A stretch of 40,551 nucleotides of DNA from the IMG/VR virus record IMGVR_UViG_3300022200_007464, positions 1-40,551 of that record, one strand, 5' to 3'. Origin of the DNA: a virus. Within the stretch, counting starts at the first letter, position 1; each line of letters opens with the position of its first letter. Below, piece by piece: positions 34,260-40,551 of the stretch. A model generated the notes under the pieces. The model was not told where the DNA came from. It searched no databases and saw nothing but the letters and a program-made list of their open reading frames with translations. Position numbers and translations under genes: made by a program.

Positions 34260-34598
34260 ATGGCCGTAGGAGATAGAACAGAAGCAAGGCTTGGTGGTCC
34301 AACACAGTTGACCACTGCAACGACAACCGTTTGCACAGCTGCGTCTGGTTATAGCGAGATTATAAAGCAGATCATTATCTGCAATACGGATACGGTTGAT
34401 AGAACCGTATCTTTGGCTATTGGTAATGCGGCGGTTGCATCAAATAGATTGATGTCACAACTTCCAATTGGCGCAAACGATATCATGGTACTGGATACGG
34501 CAATCGTTTTGCTAGAAACAGAAACATTAGAGGGGTTGGCAGACGCAAACAGCGTCGTTAATGTCACGGCGATCGGCTGGGAAAAGCAAGTTTCTTAA
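34260..34598 (+). CDS. Small beta-type cassette protein
   Basis: The gene encodes 112 residues. It is placed between the DFPNSP adaptor and a Gly-rich protein, exactly like the 120-residue proteins at 37980 and 40159, and is similarly beta-rich (STTVCTAASGYSEIIKQIIICNTDTVDRTVSLAIG). Sequence similarity to those two is weak, so the shared role rests on position, size and composition. Codon use is higher in GC than the fibre genes, suggesting separate acquisition. It is probably a virion surface or fibre-tip component. Confidence 0.65.
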   Translation: MAVGDRTEARLGGPTQLTTATTTVCTAASGYSEIIKQIIICNTDTVDRTVSLAIGNAAVASNRLMSQLPIGANDIMVLDTAIVLLETETLEGLADANSVVNVTAIGWEKQVS

Positions 34599-34616
34599 TC
34601 ATAGGAGGATAAAAGT

Positions 34617-35174
34617 GTGGGTCTCTCATCAGCATATAGTTTCTTGCAAACAGACAAAGGTTATGTCGGCTTATCAAGTTACGAGCGCAAAATGATTACA
34701 AAAGTAGACAGATTTGAATCATCGGACACATGGACTGTGCCATCTGGTGTCACTTATGCCGTGGCACACATTCGTGGTGGCGGTGGCGGATTGGGTTCGG
34801 GAACTAATGCTGGTACTGGTGGTACTAGTTCTGTTGCGTTTGCCAGTGGCACGATTAGCGCAACAGGTGGCGCACCTATCAACGCCAACTTTGGTGGTGG
34901 CGGCGGACCACAGGAGAAGATGAAGATGGCAGGTGCGGCGAACAGCGGTTGTGGTGCGAAGGGTGTTGTGTCACCAACCAACTACGGTGACGGAGAACGC
35001 TTCTTTACTTCGGCAGGTGACGGTGCGTATGTCGTCGCTGGCGGTGCGGTCACCGCAGGAACTGGAATCACTGTCACTGTCGGCGCAGGTGGCGCAGCAG
35101 GAACTTATGGTGCGCTGACTGGTGTAGCAGGCGGTGGCGGCTATGTATGGATTGAGTACCAAGTAGCGCCATAG
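34617..35174 (+). CDS. Gly-rich adhesin-like protein
   Basis: The gene encodes 185 residues from GTG 34617, with AGGAGG at 34602-34607. After a short N-terminal helix and YEDRFESSDTW-type strand, the protein becomes Gly-rich (HIRGGGGGLGSGTNAGTG, FGGGGG, GTGITVTVGAGGAAG) and ends GGGYVWIEYQ. This is the Gly-rich fold seen at receptor-binding tips of phage fibres, related in composition to the polyglycine adhesins of T4-like phages. It is probably a host-recognition tip. GC content is well above the fibre genes. Confidence 0.7.
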   Translation: MGLSSAYSFLQTDKGYVGLSSYERKMITKVDRFESSDTWTVPSGVTYAVAHIRGGGGGLGSGTNAGTGGTSSVAFASGTISATGGAPINANFGGGGGPQEKMKMAGAANSGCGAKGVVSPTNYGDGERFFTSAGDGAYVVAGGAVTAGTGITVTVGAGGAAGTYGALTGVAGGGGYVWIEYQVAP

Positions 35175-35178
35175 ACCA

Positions 35179-36813
35179 ATGAGCATCTCAGGCGCACGTA
35201 AACCAAGACTCGCAACAGAGTATGGTATTGGATCGGGTGGGGATAATACATACACAGGTAGAATCATCAATGGAGTTGATTATACGGTTCATGAATTTTT
35301 AAATACCGGAACTTTTTATGTTACCCAACCCGGTTGGTTTGATGTTCTTTTGGTTGGTTCTGGTGGAGGTGGCGGTGGATATGGTGGAGGCGGTGCTGGA
35401 GCAATTGTTGGTCTTGCTTCTACTACAACAATTTATCTTTCGTCTAATCAAACAATTACTATTGGCGGTGGTGGTGCTGGTGGAAATACAGGTCATGTTG
35501 GAAGTGGAGCAGCATCATATGTAGGCAGTATTATTTCCGCCGCAGGTGGTGGCAGTGGTGGAAATAATGACAGCATGCGTTGGTATGGCGGTCACGGCGC
35601 ATCAGGTGGTGGCGGTGGTGGAAATGGTTCCTTTGGTGGTCAAAGTATTGATGAGACATTTGGAAATGATGGTGGCAATGGTGTTGGCGGAGGCGGAGGT
35701 GGATACGGAGCAGTTGGAGGCGCATCAGCAGGATCAACTGGAGGTGCTGGCGGTAACGGTGGGGATATTTCTGCATGGATAGGGGTGTCTGCTGGAACAA
35801 CTTATAAAGCAGCAGGTGGTGGTGGAGGATACACAACTGGCGGTGCTGCTGGACTGGGCGGAGTTGCTGGTGTTTCTGGAACCACAGGAAACAATGCAAG
35901 TGCAAATTCTGGTTCTGGAGGCGGAGGGGCAAATGCTGGAACTGGAGGCAACGGCGGTTCAGGAATCGTCTATATCCGTAGAAGAGTGTCTGGATCTGCT
36001 GTAGGAACATTGAATTATCAACCAACCTTGAATGTCGATTATCTGCTTGTAGGTGGCGGTGGCGGTGGCGGTGCATCATTTCCTGGTGGGTATAACCGTT
36101 GTGGCGGTGGCGGTGGTGCAGGTGGTTTCGTGACTGGTTCTACATTTATTGGTACAAACACATATACAGTAAAAGTTGGTTCTGGTGGTTCTGGTAATTC
36201 TTTGGACTCTGGCACTAATGGTACGGCTTCTTCGTTTATTTCGTCGGCAAACGGTGGTGGTGGTGGTGGACACACCAGCACTGGACACGATGGTGCTTCT
36301 GGCGGCGGTGGTCAGTCAAATGCCGCAGGTGGTACGGGAATCTCTGGCGAGGGAAACAATGGCGGTTCTGGTCAAAATCTTTCAGACCCACAAAGCGGAG
36401 GCGGCGGTGGCGGCGCAGGTGGCGTAGGAGGTAATGGGGTTAGCGGTGCTGGCGGTGCTGGTGGTGCGGCAAGTACGAACAACTACACGGGTTCTTCCAT
36501 TTCGTATTCGGGCGGCGGTGGCGGAGGCGGTTCATCGTCTGGTGGAACTGGTGGAACAAATGCCGGTAATGGAAGCACAACCACGATTGGCAATAATGCG
36601 ACGGCAAACCGTGGTGGCGGTGGCGGTGGCATCAAGGGTGCTAGTGGTGCTGGTGGTAACGGCGGTTCGGGTCGTGTAGTCGTGCGTTGGCTCACATCTG
36701 CAGCAACAGGTCTTTCAATCACATCAACAGGAACAACAACAACTGGAACAGATGGTTCCTATACATGGATTGCTTGGGATACAACAGGATCTCTAACGGT
36801 GGCAAGAGCATGA
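35179..36813 (+). CDS. Large Gly-rich adhesin with duplicated domain
   Basis: The gene encodes 544 residues, starting 4 nt after the previous stop with no clear ribosome binding site, so probably coupled. It comprises two successive Gly-rich domains. Each begins with a beta strand and Gly run (WFDVLLVGSGGGGGGYGGGG; VDYLLVGGGGGGGASFPGG) and ends GGSGIVYIRRR or GGSGRVVVRWL. Long GGGGGG tracts suggest polyglycine-helix packing as in T4-type gp38 adhesins. A final strand motif TWIAWDTTGSLTVARA closes the protein. It is probably a receptor-binding tip. Poly-Gly codons are mixed GGT/GGC/GGA, giving apparent long antisense ORFs that are artefacts. Confidence 0.75.
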   Translation: MSISGARKPRLATEYGIGSGGDNTYTGRIINGVDYTVHEFLNTGTFYVTQPGWFDVLLVGSGGGGGGYGGGGAGAIVGLASTTTIYLSSNQTITIGGGGAGGNTGHVGSGAASYVGSIISAAGGGSGGNNDSMRWYGGHGASGGGGGGNGSFGGQSIDETFGNDGGNGVGGGGGGYGAVGGASAGSTGGAGGNGGDISAWIGVSAGTTYKAAGGGGGYTTGGAAGLGGVAGVSGTTGNNASANSGSGGGGANAGTGGNGGSGIVYIRRRVSGSAVGTLNYQPTLNVDYLLVGGGGGGGASFPGGYNRCGGGGGAGGFVTGSTFIGTNTYTVKVGSGGSGNSLDSGTNGTASSFISSANGGGGGGHTSTGHDGASGGGGQSNAAGGTGISGEGNNGGSGQNLSDPQSGGGGGGAGGVGGNGVSGAGGAGGAASTNNYTGSSISYSGGGGGGGSSSGGTGGTNAGNGSTTTIGNNATANRGGGGGGIKGASGAGGNGGSGRVVVRWLTSAATGLSITSTGTTTTGTDGSYTWIAWDTTGSLTVARA

Positions 36814-36858
36814 TGACAAATAACCCATTTTCGTTTACTATAGATAAGAGGTTTTATT

Positions 36859-37512
36859 ATGCCGTTTAGTTCAGTATTGGGTGCAAGCTCTGTTATAAAG
36901 CCGGGGGTATGTACTTCTACAACCCGCCCTTCTGTTCCATATACAGGGCAGTTGATCTATGAGACAGATACAGCAAGTGTTGCTTCTTGGAACGGTTCTG
37001 CTTGGGTGTATACACATTCAAGCGGTTTGGTATATGTTACGAGCGCATCATTTACCACATCGTCAGCAGTTGCTTTTGCTTCTGGTGTATTTACCACCAC
37101 TTACGATAATTACCGCGTTATTTTTGAGTTTGTGCCGTCAGCAAGTTGCAGTTTGGCGTGTCAAGTAAATGCAAGCGGTGTAGCCGTAACGGGGGCTAAC
37201 TATTTTGGCAACCGTTATGACGTGCGTGCTGGAGTATCCGTAGTAACCAATAGCGCAACAAGTCATACGATTATGGGCGCAAACGGAACGACGCCTGCAC
37301 ATAATAGTTTTAGCATTGACGTGATAAAGCCCGCAGACGCGACAGTCCGTTCATCGTGGCATGGCACTTGGTATGGAGCAAATGCGACGGCGGCATTTGA
37401 TGGCGGCATTACATCCGCCGAATACAACGCCGCCGCCGCTCACGATGGACTAACGCTCACGCCATCTACGGGGACTATCACGGGGAAGTATACGGTTTAT
37501 GGCTACAGATAA
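36859..37512 (+). CDS. Beta-rich fibre or surface protein
   Basis: The gene encodes 217 residues with AAGAGG upstream of ATG 36859. It starts with SSVLGASSVIKPGVCTSTTRPSVPYTGQLIYETDTASVASWNG, a fibre-type module seen in many environmental phages. A beta-sandwich follows (VYVTSASFTTSSAVAFASGVFTTTYDNYRVIFEF), ending in TGTITGKYTVYGYR. Codon use is distinctly higher in GC, with GCG, GCC and CGT, unlike the AT-rich fibre genes upstream, so it is probably a recently acquired module. It overlaps the next gene by 14 nt. Confidence 0.7.
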   Translation: MPFSSVLGASSVIKPGVCTSTTRPSVPYTGQLIYETDTASVASWNGSAWVYTHSSGLVYVTSASFTTSSAVAFASGVFTTTYDNYRVIFEFVPSASCSLACQVNASGVAVTGANYFGNRYDVRAGVSVVTNSATSHTIMGANGTTPAHNSFSIDVIKPADATVRSSWHGTWYGANATAAFDGGITSAEYNAAAAHDGLTLTPSTGTITGKYTVYGYR

Positions 37513-37711
37513 TCCCACCATCAACGTCGGTGGCGTTGAACGCCCAATGACCGAAGAAGAACTCGCCATGTATGCACAGACGATTGCTGATGTAGAAAGA
37601 GAGATAGAGGCGCAAGCCGCCGCTGTTGCCGCCAAGGAATCCGCCAAAGCCAAACTTGCCGCTATCGGTCTCACCGATGAAGAAATCAACGCAATCATTG
37701 GAGGTGTGTGA
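37499..37711 (+). CDS. Small helical protein
   Basis: The gene encodes 70 residues from ATG 37499 inside the end of the previous gene. After NPTINVGGVERPMTEEELAMY it forms a long Ala/Glu-rich helix (DVEREIEAQAAAVAAKESAKAKLAAIGLTDEEI) with a C-terminal IIGG. Similar small proteins accompany fibre genes of environmental phages, perhaps as fibre chaperones, which is inference. The stop overlaps the next ATG by 1 nt. Confidence 0.65.
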   Translation: MATDNPTINVGGVERPMTEEELAMYAQTIADVEREIEAQAAAVAAKESAKAKLAAIGLTDEEINAIIGGV

Positions 37712-37971
37712 TGGCTATTGACTTTCCAAATTCCCCAACAAATAATGAAGTATATACCGTTGGTAATAGATCATGGGTGTATAATTCTTCTTTAAACACA
37801 TGGACATTACAATCATCTGCTCTACTTGGAGCTAATACTGTAACTACTTCAGAAATAGCAAATGGTACTATAATAAATGAAGATATTTCTTCTTCGGCGG
37901 CGATTTCAACAACTAAAGTTACGGGCTGGGAAGATGATCAAATAGTATTATCCTCTCAATATTTTAATTAA
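37711..37971 (+). CDS. Short DFPNSP-type adaptor (cassette 2)
   Basis: The gene encodes 86 residues from ATG 37711, with GGAGG at 37700-37704 and 6 nt spacing. MAIDFPNSPTNNEVYTVGNRSWVYNSSLNTW matches the heads of the 33320 and 39787 proteins. It then has the TTSEIANGTIINEDISSSAAISTTKV repeat and ends after SSQYFN. It is much shorter than the 33320 homologue, lacking the YNGSAW and FYYDSYW modules. Confidence 0.75.
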   Translation: MAIDFPNSPTNNEVYTVGNRSWVYNSSLNTWTLQSSALLGANTVTTSEIANGTIINEDISSSAAISTTKVTGWEDDQIVLSSQYFN

Positions 37972-37979
37972 GGAGAAAC

Positions 37980-38342
37980 ATGGCTACATATAGCAAGATT
38001 CCATTTAGCGGATCAACAAACGGTAGAGGTGTATTGGTTGACACGACATCTTCAAATACTTGCGTTGTTCATACGGGTTCTACAAATACTTCGGTACAGC
38101 ATGAAGTTTGGCTTTACGCACAAAATACAGATACAACAGACCGCAAGTTGACAATTGAATTTGGCGGAGCAACAAGCCCCAATGATCTTATTGAATCAAC
38201 AATCACAGCAGAAGGCGGGTTGGTATTAGTCGTTCCAGGTCTTATCTTAACAGGTAATGCATCAACAGCCCCAACAATCACAGCTTTTGCAGCAGCAGCC
38301 AATGTAGTAACTTTACATGGCTATGTGACGGTTGTATCATAA
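37980..38342 (+). CDS. 120-residue beta-sandwich protein (cassette 2)
   Basis: Start ATG 37980 with AAGGAG upstream. It is clearly paralogous to the 40159 protein: both begin MAT, share STNGR/K, HTGST, EVWLYAQNT, KLTIEFGG / KLTVEWGG, DLIE and PGLL/I motifs, and have the same length. It is probably a virion protein that caps or links the fibre; no catalytic residues are visible. Confidence 0.75.
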   Translation: MATYSKIPFSGSTNGRGVLVDTTSSNTCVVHTGSTNTSVQHEVWLYAQNTDTTDRKLTIEFGGATSPNDLIESTITAEGGLVLVVPGLILTGNASTAPTITAFAAAANVVTLHGYVTVVS

Positions 38343-38351
38343 AGGATTGCA

Positions 38352-39311
38352 ATGTCTAGGTTTGGTGAGCGTACTCGCTCAGGTGTCTCTGTTTCTAATT
38401 GGACAAAACGAGGCGTTGCTGGTCTACCAACATTTCTTGTAGATATCCTTGCTGTTGGCGGCGGTGGTTCTGGGGGAAATGTTGGAGCTGGAACAAATGG
38501 TGGCGGCGGTGGAGGTGGAGGAGTTGTTGTTACGGCAGATTCAACTATTCCACTAGGATCTTATACCGTAGTTGTAGGAGCTGGCGGTGGTCGTTTAGGT
38601 GATGGAAATCATTCAGTAATCTTTAGTAGCGATTGGTCTACCAGTACCGCCTATGGCTCGTACATAACGGCGTTTGGTGGTGGTAGAGGTTCAACTTATT
38701 CCACGCCGGCCCAACGTGGAGGTTCTGGCGGCGGTGGTCAGTCAGGTTCAGTTACAGGTGCGACTTCTCTTGATTCTCGACAGGGTAATAACGGTGCTAC
38801 GGGAAATCCATATAACTCTGGCTATCCTATGCAGGCTGGCGGCGGCGGCGGAGCAGGTGCCCAAGCATCTAATCCATCAGGATTTGGGAACAATGAAGGC
38901 TCCACTACGGCTGGCTCTAGCGGTGCTGGCGGTGCTGGATTAAGTAACAGCTATCGAACCGGCAGTGCCGTAACTTATGGTGGCGGTGGTGGTGGGGGTT
39001 CTGGCTCTTCTGGCTATCTGTACGGAGGTGGTTTGGGCGGGTCTGGTGGAGGAGGAAACGGTGGCTGGTCTCAGCATTCAAATGGTGGCTCCGGCCTCGC
39101 TGGTACAGCCAATTTAGGCGGCGGTGGTGGAGGTTGTGGAACAGGTATGCCAGGACAGGACTATGTGGCCAGTGGAGGTTCAGGAATTGTAGTTATTCGC
39201 TATCTAACTTCATCAGCAGCAGGTAAGACCATTACAGGAGGAACAATTACAACAGTTGGATCTTATACTGTTCATTCATTTACTTCAACGGGAACTTTTT
39301 CAATAGCATAA
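38352..39311 (+). CDS. Gly-rich adhesin (cassette 2)
   Basis: The gene encodes 319 residues from ATG 38352. The N-terminus has MSRFGERTRSGVSVSNWTKRGVAG, then a strand and Gly run (FLVDILAVGGGGSGG). About 200 Gly-rich residues follow with GGGGGGG runs, GSYTVVVGAGG and ASGGSGIVVIRYL. It ends in YTVHSFTSTGTFSIA, the same closing strand pattern as the 35179 protein. It is probably a receptor-binding tip and belongs to the cassette with 37711 and 37980. Confidence 0.75.
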   Translation: MSRFGERTRSGVSVSNWTKRGVAGLPTFLVDILAVGGGGSGGNVGAGTNGGGGGGGGVVVTADSTIPLGSYTVVVGAGGGRLGDGNHSVIFSSDWSTSTAYGSYITAFGGGRGSTYSTPAQRGGSGGGGQSGSVTGATSLDSRQGNNGATGNPYNSGYPMQAGGGGGAGAQASNPSGFGNNEGSTTAGSSGAGGAGLSNSYRTGSAVTYGGGGGGGSGSSGYLYGGGLGGSGGGGNGGWSQHSNGGSGLAGTANLGGGGGGCGTGMPGQDYVASGGSGIVVIRYLTSSAAGKTITGGTITTVGSYTVHSFTSTGTFSIA

Positions 39312-39327
39312 TACATCTTTTAATAAT

Positions 39328-39356
39328 TTGATTTTAAAAATAGACTTTTATATAAT
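39328..39356 (+). promoter_or_regulatory. Candidate promoter before the third cassette
   Basis: TTGATT at 39328-39333 and a perfect TATAAT at 39351-39356 are separated by 17 bp. It lies in the 96-nt gap after the cassette 2 adhesin. CGGAGG at 39391-39396 then serves ATG 39408. Confidence 0.62.
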
Positions 39357-39369
39357 ATTATGATACTAT
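39341..39369 (+). promoter_or_regulatory. Second, overlapping candidate promoter
   Basis: TAGACT at 39341-39346, a 17 bp spacer, then TACTAT at 39364-39369 preceded by TGA (extended -10). It is offset 13 bp from the stronger candidate just upstream. Confidence 0.4.
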
Positions 39370-39407
39370 TTACAGAGAAAAATATTAATTTCGGAGGTTA
39401 ATTTAAA

Positions 39408-39773
39408 ATGGCACACTTTGCCCAAATCAACTCAGATAATGTTGTAACTCAAGTTATTGTCGTTTCCAACGATGATTGCGGTGGTGGAGAATATCCCGCA
39501 AGCGATTCTGTTGGAGCCGCATTCTGCACAAATCTTTTGGGCGGTACTTGGAAACAAACATCTTATAACAACAATTTCCGCAAACGTTATGCTGGGATCG
39601 GATATACATTCAATGCAGAGCTTGATGCATTCGTTGCACCACAGCCATATCCATCTTGGACTCTAAACACAGAAACAGCCGACTGGGAAGCACCTGTTGC
39701 TCGCCCAGAAGAAGGAAACTGGACTTGGAATGAATCCACTCAACAGTGGGATGAAGTAGCAACACCAGCGTAA
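39408..39773 (+). CDS. Conserved phage protein of T4-like/cyanophage type
   Basis: The gene encodes 121 residues with a strong CGGAGG ribosome binding site. MAHFAQINSDNVVTQVIVVSND, GGTWKQTSYNNNFRKRYAGIGYTFN, AFVAPQPYPSWTLN and ADWEAPVARP form a pattern I know from uncharacterised proteins widespread in cyanophages and other aquatic phages. The pattern of aromatic repeats (W...E..., TWNESTQQWDEV) suggests a small beta-structured virion component. The function is unknown. Confidence 0.75.
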   Translation: MAHFAQINSDNVVTQVIVVSNDDCGGGEYPASDSVGAAFCTNLLGGTWKQTSYNNNFRKRYAGIGYTFNAELDAFVAPQPYPSWTLNTETADWEAPVARPEEGNWTWNESTQQWDEVATPA

Positions 39774-39786
39774 TAAGGAGTAAATA

Positions 39787-40149
39787 ATGCCTTTGGATTT
39801 TCCTAACAGTCCGTCAGTTAATGACGTCCACTCAGAAGGTGGAAGAAGCTGGACTTGGAATGGAACTACTTGGGTATTAAATGTTTATACTGGAGTCATT
39901 CCTCCAGGTTCTGTTGGAACAACTGAATTGGCCGCAAATGCCGTAGCAACAACGGATATTGCAGACCTGGCGGTAACAACCGATAAACTTGCAAATGCTT
40001 CAGTCACTGTTGCAAAACTTCCATCTGGAGCAGCAGATGGTCAAGCACTCTTGGCAAATTCAGCAACAGGTAGCGGTTTAGAATGGGGTCAAGCTGGTTC
40101 TCCAGCAGATGACGCAAGTGCAATTATTGGATCACAGATTTTTAGTTAA
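39787..40149 (+). CDS. DFPNSP-type fibre adaptor (cassette 3)
   Basis: The gene encodes 120 residues from ATG 39787, with AAGGAG upstream. MPLDFPNSPSVNDVHSEGGRSWTWNGTTWVLN is the shared adaptor head. Then come TTELAANAVATTDIADLAVTTDKLANASVTVAKL repeats and GQALLANSATGSGLEWGQ, the same C-terminal motif as the 33320 protein (ATGLEWKQ). Its size is intermediate among the three adaptors. Confidence 0.77.
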   Translation: MPLDFPNSPSVNDVHSEGGRSWTWNGTTWVLNVYTGVIPPGSVGTTELAANAVATTDIADLAVTTDKLANASVTVAKLPSGAADGQALLANSATGSGLEWGQAGSPADDASAIIGSQIFS

Positions 40150-40158
40150 GGAGAAAAA

Positions 40159-40521
40159 GTGGCCACATTTACAAAAGTTAAACTTTCTGAGTCAACAAAT
40201 GGCAAAGCTATAAAAGTAGCCAATACAGCAACTGCTGGAACCCTTATTCACACTGGCTCCACAACATCTACAACATATGACGAAGTTTGGCTATATGCTC
40301 AAAATACGTCTGCTTCAGCAGTAAAGCTAACAGTTGAATGGGGTGGAGTCGCAGATCCAGATGATCTTATTGAGTTGACGGTTCAGCCTGAGGCTGGTTT
40401 GGTGACAATAGCACCTGGACTTTTAATAAAAGGCAATTCTTCAGCTTTAGAAGTTCGTGCTTTTGCCGCAACAGCAAATGTGATTACAATTCACGGGTTC
40501 GTCAACCAGATTACGGTGTAA
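40159..40521 (+). CDS. 120-residue beta-sandwich protein (cassette 3)
   Basis: GTG 40159 has AAGGAG at 40148-40153. It is a paralogue of the 37980 protein with the same length and shared motifs (STNGK, HTGST, EVWLYAQNT, LTVEWGG, DDLIE, PGLLIKGN). It follows its own DFPNSP adaptor after 9 nt, repeating the cassette order. Confidence 0.75.
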   Translation: MATFTKVKLSESTNGKAIKVANTATAGTLIHTGSTTSTTYDEVWLYAQNTSASAVKLTVEWGGVADPDDLIELTVQPEAGLVTIAPGLLIKGNSSALEVRAFAATANVITIHGFVNQITV

Positions 40522-40524
40522 CTG

Positions 40525-40551
40525 ATGGCTACGGCTCGTAGACAACTTGGG
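40525..40551 (+). CDS. Start of next gene, cut by window edge
   Basis: ATG 40525, 3 nt after the previous stop, opens MATARRQLG before the window ends. By cassette order it should be a Gly-rich adhesin like the 38352 protein, which is a prediction from context only. Confidence 0.45.

Noticed and set aside
35531-36722. Long antisense ORFs over the Gly-rich genes
   Set aside because: Complement of GGN-rich coding sequence gives Pro/His-rich open frames without starts or ribosome binding sites; they are shadows.
1-40551. tRNA gene that could explain the recoding
   Set aside because: I found no tRNA-like cloverleaf in the gaps of this window; any such tRNA must lie elsewhere in the phage or in the host.

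Overview
The window is a contiguous piece of a tailed double-stranded DNA phage genome (Caudoviricetes). Every gene I can support lies on the + strand, and they are tightly packed, with many 1-14 nt overlaps. The sequence is AT-rich, with good Shine-Dalgarno sites and sigma70-like promoters (TTGACA / extended TATAAT). Two candidate starts sit 6 nt behind a -10 box, which suggests leaderless transcripts of the kind common in Actinobacteria. The tail-fibre modules resemble those of aquatic phages, so an aquatic and perhaps actinobacterial host is plausible but not shown. No sheath, tube or tape-measure gene is recognisable, so the morphotype cannot be called.

Layout. 1-165: promoter, C-rich repeat and AT-rich leader. 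166-3548: a ClpB-like AAA+ ATPase, two small Gly/basic proteins and three Cys-containing small proteins, one of them a possible small terminase. 3541-8702: a 1080-residue protein with a DnaQ-like exonuclease domain and two Gly/Ala-rich, probably membrane-active proteins. 8708-10555: large terminase. 10563-15063: fibre or appendage proteins, ending in a fibre with FN3-like repeats and an S74 autoproteolytic chaperone. 15100-15651: tandem promoters and two small genes. 15706-21964: head module (portal, glycosyltransferase, prohead protease with scaffold domain, second abundant head protein, major capsid), closed by a strong terminator. 22086-40551: small structural genes, four large modular fibre genes, then three consecutive copies of an adhesin cassette (DFPNSP adaptor, about 115-residue beta protein, Gly-rich adhesin). 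The third copy is cut by the window edge.

Main discovery. Seven genes are each split into two or three reading frames, and all eight breaks have the same form: the zero-frame codon is CGG, the next base is A, and reading resumes perfectly one base later at GGA (Gly). I checked the CGG triplets in the window on the coding strand. Apart from these eight I found none in frame in any gene, although CGT, CGC, CGA and AGA are used for Arg. Fibre paralogues in the same window carry plain GGA (Gly) at the positions of two breaks. The simplest reading is that CGG has been vacated as a sense codon and in-frame CGGA is a +1 recoding signal (quadruplet decoding or hungry-codon shift). All eight sites lie in the first third of their gene, and decoding CGG as Arg would end translation within 2-24 further codons. 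The genes include the AAA+ ATPase, the exonuclease-domain protein, the protease and three tail fibres. Terminase, portal and major capsid have no such site. Inside the protease gene a well-placed internal start downstream of the shift could make scaffold independently of recoding.
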